Origin: Clostridiaceae bacterium OM02-2AC
GTDB lineage: Bacteria; Bacillota_I; Bacilli_A; Erysipelotrichales; Erysipelotrichaceae
Direction: 5' to 3'
DNA length: 64,000 nucleotides
NCBI GenBank assembly: GCA_003481775.1
Contig: QULU01000002.1
Span: forward strand, 209,111-273,110
The notes beneath the pieces were generated by a model. The model did no database searches. It was not told the DNA's origin and saw only the letters and a program-made list of their open reading frames with translations. A program made the position numbers and the translations under genes. This document shows positions 38,136-47,032 of this stretch, piece by piece (within the stretch, counting starts at the first letter, position 1; each line of letters opens with the position of its first letter).

Positions 38136-38235
38136 ACAAAGAAAACAGCTCTCCCGGTTGATATCCCAAGATCGGTCGAAGCCATACAGCTTCCTCTCAG
38201 CCTGTCTGGCAGGCTCCCTCGCTGAAGTTCTTTGT
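38136..38235 (-). ncRNA. Second, divergent TPP-aptamer-like RNA domain
   Basis: On the minus strand a closing stem ACAAAGAA/TTCTTTGT plus CAGC/GCTG (38221-38235 and 38136-38149) encloses GGGAGCCTG, CAGGCTGAGAGGAAGC, GGCTTCGACC. This is the pyrimidine-binding half of a TPP riboswitch, including CTGAGA (38195-38200). The pyrophosphate half is altered: GATCTTGGGATATC followed by AACCGGGAGAG stands where the canonical GGATAAT and GCGTAGGGA would be. It may bind another thiamine-related ligand, or be decaying. Confidence 0.55.
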
Positions 38236-38264
38236 ACGGTCGGAGCTCCCCTTCCGTATGCAGC

Positions 38265-38301
38265 AATAAAAAAGAGATACAGCAAACGCAGGCCATATCT
38301 C
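38265..38301 (-). terminator. Leader terminator of the TPP riboswitch
   Basis: Minus-strand GAGATATGGC and GCTGTATCTC pair over ten positions with G-T wobbles and are followed by TTTTTTATT. It lies 3' of the canonical aptamer and upstream of the second one. Confidence 0.85.
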
Positions 38302-38324
38302 AATATGCAGTCACTCATATTGTA

Positions 38325-38405
38325 CACATCCCTACGTCGGCATTATCCGAATCAGGTTATGGGTCGAAGCGAGCGCTTCCTCTCAGCCGTTTCCAGCTCC
38401 CCTTT
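38325..38405 (-). ncRNA. TPP riboswitch (THI element)
   Basis: Minus-strand GGGGAGCTG, then GGCTGAGAGGAAGC, GACCC, ACCTGATTCGGATAATGCCG and ACGTAGGGA match the TPP aptamer throughout. The regulated genes are thiW, thiM and thiE. With bound TPP the downstream terminator should form. Confidence 0.96.
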
Positions 38406-38419
38406 TTTATTACATTAAA

Positions 38420-38448
38420 ATGTTACCACGGTTCAAACGGAATTGCAA
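38420..38448 (-). promoter_or_regulatory. Promoter of the thiWME operon
   Basis: Minus-strand TTGCAA (38443-38448), a 17-base spacer and TAACAT (38420-38425) immediately before the TPP aptamer. Confidence 0.65.
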
Positions 38449-38678
38449 TGCTGTTTTTTCTGAATGCCGAAGATAAAAAACAATCATGGATTTTCGGATG
38501 TTCTCAACAAAAAATGACCGTTTCCACCCTATGGGATACCGCTTGTCCCAGAACGCTTGCAATTTTGCTGCTATTCCGTATGATGAATGTACAGAGGTCA
38601 GTGTTTATACAGCTGTCCCGTTGTCCTATTCACTCTGATCTCTGCACACTGTTATGAAAAGAAAGGGGGGAGGGTAGT

Positions 38679-39005
38679 ATGCTGCAGGAAGAAATGGAAG
38701 ATTATAAGCATATGATTGTATCAGAACAGCCTATTTTTCATGCATACATCGACATGCGTTCAAATACACAATATCATTTAAACGTATATGTTTCACCATG
38801 GTATAAAGCATACAATTATATTTTCTGGATTCAGAATACAGCAAAAGATAAAAGCAGAGTCTTTCGTACAGAGCATGTGACACTGGACACATTTCTTGCG
38901 AATTATGTTTCCAATGATAAAAATACACACGAGCATCTCATTCGCGAGTATATAACAGAATGGCTTTCATCCGGTGTTCTCAATGCTGAGGAGACTATCT
39001 TTTGA
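38679..39005 (+). CDS. Hypothetical cytosolic protein, 108 residues
   Basis: RBS GAAAGGGGGGAGGG precedes ATG 38679. The protein is soluble, with aromatic-rich beta-like segments (HLNVYVSPWYKAYNYIFWI) and an acidic C-terminus. I do not recognise it. It is divergent from the thi operon and followed by a weak hairpin (GCCTGTT/AACAGGC, 39020-39042). Confidence 0.6.
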   Translation: MLQEEMEDYKHMIVSEQPIFHAYIDMRSNTQYHLNVYVSPWYKAYNYIFWIQNTAKDKSRVFRTEHVTLDTFLANYVSNDKNTHEHLIREYITEWLSSGVLNAEETIF

Positions 39006-39047
39006 ATGCATTTACAGTCTGCCTGTTAACAAAAAAACAGGCTTCTC

Positions 39048-39081
39048 TTGACTGCATAGTGTATTGCGGTTATAATACACT
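39048..39081 (+). promoter_or_regulatory. gntR promoter with overlapping operator
   Basis: TTGACT (39048-39053), exactly 17 bases, then TATAAT (39071-39076). The inverted repeat AGTGTATT-N8-AATACACT (39058-39081) covers the spacer end and the -10, so a bound repressor would block RNA polymerase. The encoded GntR protein is the likely repressor. Confidence 0.85.
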
Positions 39082-39099
39082 TGAAGAGAGGTGGATTGC

Positions 39100-39471
39100 A
39101 TGAATCTACAACATATAACGTTTAATAAAAAAGAGCCGATGTATCCGCAGCTCAGTCGTTATATCAAAAAGCTGATTCTCGCCGATGAACTGAAGCACTA
39201 TGAAGAGCTTCCCAGTCGCCGTGAGCTTGCACTACAGCTCTCCATCAATCCAAACACGGTACAAAAAGCTTATAAACAGCTGGAGGATGAGGGAATCATA
39301 AAGACGATCAGCAATGTGAAAAGCGTTGTTATTGTCAATGAGGAAACCTTGGAAAAGCTACGCAATGAAATGATTGAGGTAACGATGAAGAAATTTGTAA
39401 AGGAGTGTCAGACAAGCGGACTGGATTTTCAACAGACGATTGCCTGGCTTACAAAGCTATGGAACACATAA
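39100..39471 (+). CDS. GntR-family regulator, YtrA subfamily
   Basis: 123 residues from ATG 39100 (RBS GAGAGGTGGATTGC). The winged helix includes LPSRRELALQLSINPNTVQK and AYKQLEDEGIIKTISN; the short C-terminal tail (about 45 residues) is the YtrA form, without a ligand domain. Such repressors control adjacent ABC transporters and respond to cell-wall antibiotics. First gene of a six-gene operon; two matching operators lie before it and just after it. Confidence 0.92.
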   Translation: MNLQHITFNKKEPMYPQLSRYIKKLILADELKHYEELPSRRELALQLSINPNTVQKAYKQLEDEGIIKTISNVKSVVIVNEETLEKLRNEMIEVTMKKFVKECQTSGLDFQQTIAWLTKLWNT

Positions 39472-39488
39472 TTTTTATTTCCAACAAG

Positions 39489-39508
39489 TGTATTGCGACC
39501 GCAATACA
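39489..39508 (+). promoter_or_regulatory. Second YtrA-type operator inside the operon
   Basis: TGTATTGCGACCGCAATACA is a near-perfect palindrome sharing GTGTATTGCG with the operator before gntR. It lies between the gntR stop and the RBS of the next gene. A weak -10 (CATAAT, overlapping the gntR stop) is possible upstream. Confidence 0.72.
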
Positions 39509-39522
39509 GAAAGGAGACTGCA

Positions 39523-40239
39523 ATGAAAGAGATTCGCTTATTTATTGAAAACACTTCTGCGCCCTATGTGAATAAGATCATATTTCTGTACGTGGACATC
39601 TTTCTCGTCCAGCTAGCACTATGCTTTATCAATATCACCGAGGATATCAACACTATTATGCTTCTGACGTTCTATCCGAGCTTTCTACTGCTCTTTCTGA
39701 TTCACAGAAGCCGCTATAAAACCTTTATGAGTGAAGGCGGATTAACCCGGGTTCGCCTACTTCCGATTCGCAAATCAACCTTTCTCTATAGTGAACTGCT
39801 ATTTCAATTTATGACCTATCTTGGCTTACTCTGCACACACATGCTGGCATGGACTGCTCTTTACTTCATGGTGGCAGATAAACAGCCGTTTCTCAGCAAT
39901 TCCTTTCTGTTCTTTCAGCTCTCGCAGGCAACTGCAACAGCCTATATGCCCTTTACGGTAGCTGTTTTAATCCTCAATATATTAAAATTGATTACAGTAA
40001 CCTGCATCAGCACCCTTTTGTTAATCGGTATGGAGACATATAAAGGATTACAAACAGTCCTACTGTATGCCGGTCTTCTAATTATTTTCCTCTTTATTAA
40101 GTTGATTATGGCACAAACGATGCCAGATCTACAGGTAATTGAGGACTGGTACGCAGCTGCTGCCATGCTGCTGCTTATCCCCGTACATGCAATACAGTTG
40201 AAATCCTGCTTCATGTGGAAAAGGAGGAAGATGAAATGA
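39523..40239 (+). CDS. ABC-2-like membrane protein
   Basis: 238 residues from ATG 39523 (RBS AAAGGAGACTGCA). Six hydrophobic segments spread evenly, with the layout of an ABC-2 permease but no family recognised. It overlaps the start of the next gene by 4 bp. Part of the YtrA-regulated transporter operon. Confidence 0.75.
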   Translation: MKEIRLFIENTSAPYVNKIIFLYVDIFLVQLALCFINITEDINTIMLLTFYPSFLLLFLIHRSRYKTFMSEGGLTRVRLLPIRKSTFLYSELLFQFMTYLGLLCTHMLAWTALYFMVADKQPFLSNSFLFFQLSQATATAYMPFTVAVLILNILKLITVTCISTLLLIGMETYKGLQTVLLYAGLLIIFLFIKLIMAQTMPDLQVIEDWYAAAAMLLLIPVHAIQLKSCFMWKRRKMK

Positions 40240-41456
40240 ATAAGACAACTGCCTTTATAGCCTCTGCAGCCCTTGCCTCTATGTTATGCATGAGTCTACC
40301 TCTCCTATATGCCGGACAAGCAGACTTCCCTATACAGGATGTGATGGGGAATCGCTCAGCACTGCATGGAGTCGGCTTTGATAGTACCGTAAATCTGAAG
40401 GAGGCATCCATTTTGATATCCTATGATGAGCGTGCCAGAGTATCTCATGAAATAAGAAATCCGCAGGGATATCCGGGTTCCTCTTATACATCCTTCACAT
40501 ATGTATGCGAGGATGACTGCAAGCCAATCAGTGACTGGGAAAAAACAAAGGATCAAAACAGAACAGATGTGACATCCTATGAGCGGCAGCTGAATAAAGC
40601 ATCATTATATGTATCCGTAATGGTGACAGATAATCAACAGCTGGTTAACGATTTGGGATTTATTAAGACAGAGTTAACTTATAATGCGGATAAAGAGCAT
40701 ATTCTGAAAGAAGAAGGTACGTACGATACAGAAGAAAAAAAGATCATTCCTGGATGGATTCAGCCGGAAAATATGGAAGAGTCCGGTGGATCAAGTATAC
40801 CTGTGTTTCACGATGGTTCCTATTACATTCTTCCTTTAAGCACCACCGCTATGAGCGGTCAGAATTATATCTATCGTGCAACAATAATGAACTATCCGGA
40901 AAGCTATAGCATCAATACAGATACGGAGCACAACTATTACGATATAAGTACACGGCTGAAGGCGGAAAAGCTGACAAACGTAAGCATGGACCGCAATTAT
41001 CTTGCAATGCAGTTCTCGTCAAACCATATATTTGTATTCAGCGAAAAAAATCAAAAGCTGTATATTACAAAGTATGACCTTAACGGTAATTTGAAGGATG
41101 AAATCAGTATAAAGGACTTCCATTATTTTGATACCATTTATAAGAATGACAAGTATCTTTGCTTCAGCTATGATGATACAATTCAGATTTTAAATACAGA
41201 CACCATGCAGCTCCTGCATGTAAAAAACAAACAGCTTCTTTTAGAAAGTGGCGATTATGCGCCTATTCACGATATTCTATATAAGAATGGAAGAATCTAT
41301 GTTTCTATGAGCACAGACTCAGGATACTATACGAACAAGCTCCTTGTTATAGAAAACGGCAAGACCGTATATGTCGGCACGCTGGATTTCTTAAAACTAA
41401 AGCCTTCCCTCACAGAGCTGCCCGCTGATTGTATTCCTGTCAAATTCAGGAGGTAA
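40236..41456 (+). CDS. Membrane-anchored or secreted extracytoplasmic protein
   Basis: 406 residues from ATG 40236 (RBS GGAGGAAGATGAA). The N-terminus MNKTTAFIASAALASMLCMS is a signal sequence or anchor. The rest is extracytoplasmic and beta-rich, with repeated blade-like segments (NHIFVFSEKNQKLYITKYDL, DDTIQILNTDTMQLLHVKNK), suggesting a beta-propeller. Unknown role; perhaps the sensor or substrate-handling part of the transporter encoded around it. Confidence 0.7.
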   Translation: MNKTTAFIASAALASMLCMSLPLLYAGQADFPIQDVMGNRSALHGVGFDSTVNLKEASILISYDERARVSHEIRNPQGYPGSSYTSFTYVCEDDCKPISDWEKTKDQNRTDVTSYERQLNKASLYVSVMVTDNQQLVNDLGFIKTELTYNADKEHILKEEGTYDTEEKKIIPGWIQPENMEESGGSSIPVFHDGSYYILPLSTTAMSGQNYIYRATIMNYPESYSINTDTEHNYYDISTRLKAEKLTNVSMDRNYLAMQFSSNHIFVFSEKNQKLYITKYDLNGNLKDEISIKDFHYFDTIYKNDKYLCFSYDDTIQILNTDTMQLLHVKNKQLLLESGDYAPIHDILYKNGRIYVSMSTDSGYYTNKLLVIENGKTVYVGTLDFLKLKPSLTELPADCIPVKFRR

Positions 41457-41461
41457 AGAAC

Positions 41462-42214
41462 ATGCTGAAACGTGAATTTAAACAACATATGCGCCGCCTT
41501 TCAAGATTTCTGCTGGCAATTACACTCGCCTATTTCATGGTCTCTGCCTTTATTATGCAGAGCATTTCATCAAATATCCGTTTGCTATACAGCAGTACTA
41601 CATGGATTGAGCTATTGCCGCTAAGCTACAACCTCTTTTATGGTGTTACAGTTTGTTTCTTTGTACTTATATTTTTCTACTATATCCTGCGGACACTGTT
41701 TGACTACCGTCAGGGAAAGACACGATGGATGCTGCTGGCTTCAACACAAAAGCCACGCATTGTCGCAGATGCTCTTCTGTTGGCCATCCTATTGCTTATC
41801 TTTTATCTGATCAGTCTTACAATTTTATATTTTGGATTTCAATATCACTTACAGCAGCTGGAAAATCAGCAGCTGTTTCTCCCTGAAAAATATCAATCAT
41901 TTACAATGATGCTCTCCATGCAGCGTGCTTTCCCCTTCTTATATCCTACGTCTGTTACGTCCGCTTTGTTTCTAATCAGCTTTTATATATCGGTTGTTAC
42001 GGGCGGCATCTCCGTTATATATGCATGCAGAGCAGAAATTCCCCGCATGAGCAGATGGCTCTATCCGACCTATCTGCTGTTGCTGTATTTGAGCTGTACA
42101 GCATGGAATGCATCCATAATCAGGCTGTTGATTCCCTTATTGTACAGTGTGCTATTTATTATACAAATAAAAAATTGCTGTGATTATAAACAGCCGGGAG
42201 GTTACAAATGCTAA
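41462..42214 (+). CDS. ABC-2-like permease
   Basis: 250 residues from ATG 41462 (RBS CAGGAGGTAAAGAAC). Six hydrophobic segments. It starts MLKREFKQHMRRLSRFLLAI, a common ABC-2 permease opening. It overlaps the ATPase gene by 7 bp, so the two are translationally coupled and probably interact. Confidence 0.8.
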   Translation: MLKREFKQHMRRLSRFLLAITLAYFMVSAFIMQSISSNIRLLYSSTTWIELLPLSYNLFYGVTVCFFVLIFFYYILRTLFDYRQGKTRWMLLASTQKPRIVADALLLAILLLIFYLISLTILYFGFQYHLQQLENQQLFLPEKYQSFTMMLSMQRAFPFLYPTSVTSALFLISFYISVVTGGISVIYACRAEIPRMSRWLYPTYLLLLYLSCTAWNASIIRLLIPLLYSVLFIIQIKNCCDYKQPGGYKC

Positions 42215-42900
42215 AATTAGAAAATGTTAAAAGGCTGTACTACAACAACCGGGGTCTGCGCAATACCACTATAGAATTTCATGAAGGGGAGATTACAGGC
42301 ATCCTTGGAAGAAACGGCAGCGGCAAGACTACGCTGCTGAAAGCCATTCTAAACCTTATTCCGCTGGATGACGGATTGATAACATGGAACGATAAAGCAG
42401 TGGAGGAGCAGTTTGATAAGATCGCCTTCATCACAGAGGATGGCAGTTATTTCCCCTATATGTCTCCAAAGGAATATGGCGAATTTCTTACGCTATATTA
42501 TCCTGCTTTCTCCAAAGACCGCTATTTTGACTTCCTCGAGCAATTCGAGGTAAGCAAAACAGATACCATCCGCACGCTTTCCAAGGGTCAGCAGCTAAAG
42601 GTGGAGATCAGCGCCGGTTTTGCAATGAACGCAAAGCTTATCATACTGGATGAGCCGTTTACCACACTGGATGTATATGCGAAAGAGGATACTGTCAGAC
42701 AGCTGATCGAACAGGTAAAAGAAGATGTCATCATTCTGATTTCCACGCATAACATAGAAGAGATTGAAGCTGTGATTGACCGCTGTATTGTTCTTGATGA
42801 CGGTATTGTCAAAGAAGATATCATGATGGACGAATTAAACGAAAGTGGTAAGGATTTGCGTGCTCTGCTGGACCCTTATCGCCCTGCCGCAAGAAAATAG
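42208..42900 (+). CDS. ABC transporter ATP-binding protein (YtrB-like)
   Basis: 230 residues. Walker A GRNGSGKTT, signature TLSKGQQLKVEISAGF, Walker B LIILDEPFTTLDVY and H-loop STHN are intact. It is of the ABC-2 ATPase class. It overlaps the permease start-to-end by 7 bp and is in the GntR/YtrA operon. Confidence 0.92.
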   Translation: MLKLENVKRLYYNNRGLRNTTIEFHEGEITGILGRNGSGKTTLLKAILNLIPLDDGLITWNDKAVEEQFDKIAFITEDGSYFPYMSPKEYGEFLTLYYPAFSKDRYFDFLEQFEVSKTDTIRTLSKGQQLKVEISAGFAMNAKLIILDEPFTTLDVYAKEDTVRQLIEQVKEDVIILISTHNIEEIEAVIDRCIVLDDGIVKEDIMMDELNESGKDLRALLDPYRPAARK

Positions 42901-42925
42901 CTGCTTCATGAAAGGAGGTCTGCCT

Positions 42926-43300
42926 GTGCAAGGTAAAAAAAGCGTCATACCCTATACGAGCTGGATAGCAGCACTTGCATTCGATACCCTGATCGTTATC
43001 GACAGATATCCTATGGCGCTGATTCTCTTCCTGCCATTGACTTATAGCTGCTACAGCTTGCTTCAGCAAAAACAGGCAGGTATCCGTGGAATGCTTATCT
43101 GCCTGTGTGGAGAAATGCTGCTTTCATTTTTCTGTATTATTCTAACAAGCTTCTTACAACAGCCTTTGTCCACCGATCAAAACACGCTATTGCTTTTTCA
43201 TCCAGCCGCTTGCTGCATATTATCCATATCCGCTTATCTACTTCACAAGGCCTTTCGTATCATGGATCACAGGCTTCCTGAAATTGTGAAATACAGATGA
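42926..43300 (+). CDS. Small membrane protein, GTG start
   Basis: 124 residues beginning at GTG 42926, which has AAAGGAGG eight bases upstream; an ATG at 42908 would bury that site. Three to four hydrophobic segments, cysteine-rich (ICLCGE, AACCIL). Family unknown. Last gene of the YtrA operon, followed by a terminator. Confidence 0.68.
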   Translation: MQGKKSVIPYTSWIAALAFDTLIVIDRYPMALILFLPLTYSCYSLLQQKQAGIRGMLICLCGEMLLSFFCIILTSFLQQPLSTDQNTLLLFHPAACCILSISAYLLHKAFRIMDHRLPEIVKYR

Positions 43301-43370
43301 CGCAAAGAGTCAACAGCTGTGGGTAGAAAAAAAGAAGCCGCATCATGAATCATACACGCTTATAGAAGCT

Positions 43371-43415
43371 AAGAATTCACCTCGTATATAGCATACGGTT
43401 GTTGAATTCTTTTTC
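43371..43415 (+). terminator. Terminator of the YtrA-type ABC operon
   Basis: AAGAATTCA (43371-43379) pairs with TGAATTCTT (43403-43411), followed by TTTCTAT. It faces the purH end from the other side. Confidence 0.78.
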
Positions 43416-43458
43416 TATACGTGGTAAGAATCGGTTTTGCTAAGCTTCTTTTTATCAT

Positions 43459-44991
43459 TTAATGCTTAAAGTGGCGTACGCCTGTGAATACCATCGCAAT
43501 GCCATGCTCATTGCACACATCGATGGACAGCTGATCCTTGATGGAACCACCTGGCTGAATGATAGCAGTAACGCCTGCCTTTACAGCCTCCTCCACGGTA
43601 TCCGGCATCGGGAAGAACGCATCGGAGCTCATGATAGAGCCTTTTGCCTTTTCTCCTGCCTGTTCAATGGCAATCTTCGCAGCTCCTACACGGTTCATCT
43701 GACCTGCACCGACACCAATGGTCATATTATCCTTTACCAGAACAATAGCATTGGATTTGACATGCTTGACCACCTTCCATGCGAACAACAGCTGTTCCAG
43801 CTCTTCCTCAGTTGGTTTGCGGTTTGTCACACAGCGAAGATCCTCTGCTGTGATTTTATGATCATCAATATCCTGCACAAGCAGACCGTCATTCACGTTT
43901 GTAACCTTATATCTGGCATTTACCTCCAGTGAGGTATCCAGCTGCATCAAACGGATATTCTTCTTCTTGGACAAAATTTCAAATGCATCTTCATCAAATG
44001 CAGGAGCGATAATAATTTCCAGGAAGATTTTAGACAGCTTTTCTGCCACTGCCGCATGAATCGGCTCATTGAAGGCAACGATACCGCCAAAGATAGAAAC
44101 CGGATCAGCCTCATATGCCTTATCCCATGCTTCCTCGATTGTCTTTCCGATACCGACACCGCAAGGATTCATATGCTTTAATCCAACAACTGCAGGCTGA
44201 CCTTCAAAGTCCTTCAGTATCTCAATTGCAGCATTCCCATCCTGTATATTGTTATAGGAAAGCTCCTTGCCATGCAGCTGCTTCGCATTTGCCAGAGAAT
44301 ACTGCGGGTTCATTCCCTTATAGAAGGCAGCACTCTGATGCGGATTTTCTCCATAGCGAAGCTCCTGTACCTTATCAAAGGTGATTGTAAACTTCTCCGG
44401 ATATTTCTCGCCTGTTCTCTCTGTCAGATAACTTGCGATCATCGTGTCATAGCTTGCGGTATGACGGAACACCTTAGCCGCAAGGTATTCTCTTGTGACA
44501 GGGCAGGTTTCTCCGTTTTCACGCAGCTCCTTCAACACACCGTCATAATCTGAAGGATCGCAGAGAACCGGAATAAACTTATAATTTTTTGAAGCACTGC
44601 GCAGCATGCTTGGACCGCCGATATCAATATTCTCGATGATTTCTTCATGACTGACACCCGGTTTCTGTACGGTTTCCTTGAACGGATACAGATTCACACA
44701 TACCAGATCGATATACTGGATTCCCAGCTCTTCAATCTGGCGGACATGATCGGGATTATCTCTCACACAAAGCAATGCTCCATGAACCTTAGGATGCAGT
44801 GTTTTTACACGCCCGTCCATGATTTCCGGAAAGTCGGTTACCTCGGAAATGCCAATCGTCTTAATACCATTGTCTTCCAGAGCTTTTTTTGTCCCTCCCG
44901 TAGAGATTATTTCATAGCCCAGTTCAACCAGACCAGATACAAACGGTACCAGATTTGTTTTATCAGAAACACTAACCAATGCTCGCTTCAT
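43459..44991 (-). CDS. purH: Bifunctional AICAR transformylase/IMP cyclohydrolase
   Basis: 510 residues. Catalyses the last two steps to IMP. The N-terminal cyclohydrolase starts MKRALVSVSDKTNLVPFVSG and the transformylase has the KHMNPCGVG motif (about residue 268) and QMNRVGAAKIA. Full length. Last gene of the pur operon here; its ATG overlaps the purN stop (TAATG-type). No purD follows. Confidence 0.97.
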   Translation of the reverse strand: MKRALVSVSDKTNLVPFVSGLVELGYEIISTGGTKKALEDNGIKTIGISEVTDFPEIMDGRVKTLHPKVHGALLCVRDNPDHVRQIEELGIQYIDLVCVNLYPFKETVQKPGVSHEEIIENIDIGGPSMLRSASKNYKFIPVLCDPSDYDGVLKELRENGETCPVTREYLAAKVFRHTASYDTMIASYLTERTGEKYPEKFTITFDKVQELRYGENPHQSAAFYKGMNPQYSLANAKQLHGKELSYNNIQDGNAAIEILKDFEGQPAVVGLKHMNPCGVGIGKTIEEAWDKAYEADPVSIFGGIVAFNEPIHAAVAEKLSKIFLEIIIAPAFDEDAFEILSKKKNIRLMQLDTSLEVNARYKVTNVNDGLLVQDIDDHKITAEDLRCVTNRKPTEEELEQLLFAWKVVKHVKSNAIVLVKDNMTIGVGAGQMNRVGAAKIAIEQAGEKAKGSIMSSDAFFPMPDTVEEAVKAGVTAIIQPGGSIKDQLSIDVCNEHGIAMVFTGVRHFKH

Positions 44992-45578
44992 TATGCTTCC
45001 TCGCTTTCTATCATTTTACATACATGCTTTACTACCTTTGGAAACATGTCATACTCCAGCGCATGCACATGCTCTTCCAGGGTTTCCAGTGACCAGGAGG
45101 GATCAATTTCAATTTTCTCCTGATGGATGATTTCACCTGTATCCACACCTTCATCTACAAAATGAACAGTGACACCTGTGAAATCGACCTTTGCCTCATA
45201 CGCATCCTGAATACTGTGTGCCCCTGGAAAATGCGGAAGATATGCCGGGTGCAGATTGATAATGCGTCTTGGATAGCTTTCCAGCAGTACCCTGCCGATA
45301 AAGCGCATATAGCCGGCAAGAACAATCAGCTCCACCTGCTGCTCCTTCAATACATTCAGAATTTCCTGTTCGTACGGCTCCTTGCCTGCATACGCTTTTG
45401 GATCTACAAATACACAGGGGATTTGCAGCTTTGCGGCACGCTCTTTTGCATAGGCCTGCTCCTTATCAATAATCAAAACCTTACAAACGGCATTGTTGAC
45501 ATGACCATTGTTTATTTCCTGCACAATATTCTCGAAATTGGAGCCGTTCCCACTCGCAAAAATCGCAATATTTACCAT
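44991..45578 (-). CDS. purN: Phosphoribosylglycinamide formyltransferase
   Basis: 195 residues. Uses formyl-tetrahydrofolate to formylate GAR. Motifs: FASGNGSNFENIV (residues 7-19), catalytic INLHPAYLPHFPGAHSI near 107 and TVHFVDEGVDTGEII near 135. Overlaps purM by 7 bp. Confidence 0.97.
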   Translation of the reverse strand: MVNIAIFASGNGSNFENIVQEINNGHVNNAVCKVLIIDKEQAYAKERAAKLQIPCVFVDPKAYAGKEPYEQEILNVLKEQQVELIVLAGYMRFIGRVLLESYPRRIINLHPAYLPHFPGAHSIQDAYEAKVDFTGVTVHFVDEGVDTGEIIHQEKIEIDPSWSLETLEEHVHALEYDMFPKVVKHVCKMIESEEA

Positions 45579-46603
45579 TTTAAATCCACACTTCCACTGT
45601 TTGTCACTTCACCGATGACATAGGATTCCTCATGGATTTCCTTCAACAGGCTCTGAACGGTATCCACGTCCTTTTTATCAACAGCCATCAGGAAGCCGAT
45701 GCCCATATTGAATACATTGCACATTTCATTCATCGAGATATTTCCATATTTTGCAATCATATCAAAAATAGGCTTACGTGGATAGGCAGTTGTATCGATC
45801 GTGACACCCTGTCCTTCCTTCAGCATTCTGGGAACATTCTCATAGAAGCCTCCTCCGGTAATATGGCTCATTCCCTTGATATCAACCTTACCGAGCAAAT
45901 GCTTGATTGCCTTGACATAGATCTTTGTCGGTGTTAACAGCACATCCCCAAGCTTCTGATTTCCGATTTCTTCATATTCCTTATGCAGATCCAGCTTGGC
46001 ATCCTTTAACAGCACCTTACGGATCAAGGAAAATCCATTGGAATGTACACCGGTACTTGGAAGACCGATCAGGACATTGCCTTCCTCGATTTTCTGTCCG
46101 TCCAGCAGATTGCATTTATCCACAGCTCCGACACAGAAACCGGCAATATCATAATGCTTCACATCATACATATCCGGCATTTCGGCAGTTTCTCCGCCAA
46201 TCAACGCACATTCTGCCTGCACACAGCCATCCGCAACACCCTTTACCAGCTGTTCGATTTTCTTCGGTTCATTTTTACCAACTGCCAGATAGTCCAGGAA
46301 GAAGATTGGCGCTGCCCCCTGTACAAGTACATCATTGACGCACATTGCCACAGCATCAATTCCAACACTGTCATGCTTATCCATCTCAAATGCAACAAGC
46401 AGTTTTGTACCAACACCATCGGTTCCGCTTACCAGAACCGGTTCCTTCATGTTTAATACAGATAGATCAAACATACCGCCAAAGGCACCGATGGAATCAA
46501 TCGCACCCTTCACCTTTGTTCTAGCGACATGGCTCTTAATCAGACGAACGGATTCATATCCGGCTTCCAGATCGACTCCGGCTTCTCTATACTTATCACT
46601 CAT
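45572..46603 (-). CDS. purM: Phosphoribosylformylglycinamidine cyclo-ligase
   Basis: 343 residues. Closes the imidazole ring (AIR synthase). SGTDGVGTKLLVAFE near 60 and ALIGGETAEMPDMY near 133 are ATP-site signatures. The start ATG overlaps the last frame of the broken flotillin gene (GTATGA), and its RBS (AAGCGAGAACGT region) is weak, which may lower its translation. Confidence 0.97.
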   Translation of the reverse strand: MSDKYREAGVDLEAGYESVRLIKSHVARTKVKGAIDSIGAFGGMFDLSVLNMKEPVLVSGTDGVGTKLLVAFEMDKHDSVGIDAVAMCVNDVLVQGAAPIFFLDYLAVGKNEPKKIEQLVKGVADGCVQAECALIGGETAEMPDMYDVKHYDIAGFCVGAVDKCNLLDGQKIEEGNVLIGLPSTGVHSNGFSLIRKVLLKDAKLDLHKEYEEIGNQKLGDVLLTPTKIYVKAIKHLLGKVDIKGMSHITGGGFYENVPRMLKEGQGVTIDTTAYPRKPIFDMIAKYGNISMNEMCNVFNMGIGFLMAVDKKDVDTVQSLLKEIHEESYVIGEVTNSGSVDLKW

Positions 46604-46633
46604 ACACGTTCTCGCTTTCTTCTCTTATTTTTC

Positions 46634-47032
46634 TCAGGACATTTTATCGCTGTCCGCTTTCTTTTCAACCGACTTTTTCTCTGTCGGCTTTGCTTTTTTT
46701 CAAGCTTTTTCTCTTCCTGATTCCTTACGTTTTCCACTGCCTGCACAACGACATTTGCATCATTATCACTTGCAGGGATACCGGAGAAATTATATCAGCT
46801 TCAGACTCAGCTTATCCAGACGCTCCAGAAACGGAATCCTAATACTGGCTTTTCCTATGATGATTTTCTTCCTCAGACCGGACATGATATAGGCTGTGTC
46901 AGGCGGTGCCTTGACATAGCCTATCGTAACGATCAGAGGAAGTAGAATGATGGCAACTGCCTCAATAATATAAGGCAGATACGACTGTATATCCCTAGCT
47001 ACTCTCTTATGGATTTGCCGTATTTCTGTATA
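46634..47032 (-). pseudogene. Flotillin-family gene relic
   Basis: Beginning directly after the purL stop and in the same frame, the minus strand reads IEAVAIILLPLIVTIGYVKA, PPDTAYIMSGLRKKIIIGKA, SIRIPFLERLDKLSLKLI, then TAA (46793-46795). This is the N-terminus of a bacterial flotillin without its start codon. The next ~155 bases read SGIPASDNDANVVVQAVENV and RNQEEKKLEKK. One base back-shifted at an A-run it continues KPTEKKSVEKKADSDKMS with a stop at 46634-46636. So the core is deleted and the tail is frameshifted. Confidence 0.7.

Noticed and set aside
38679..39005. Considered as part of the thi operon regulation
   Set aside because: It is divergent, has its own RBS and shows no relation to thiamine genes.
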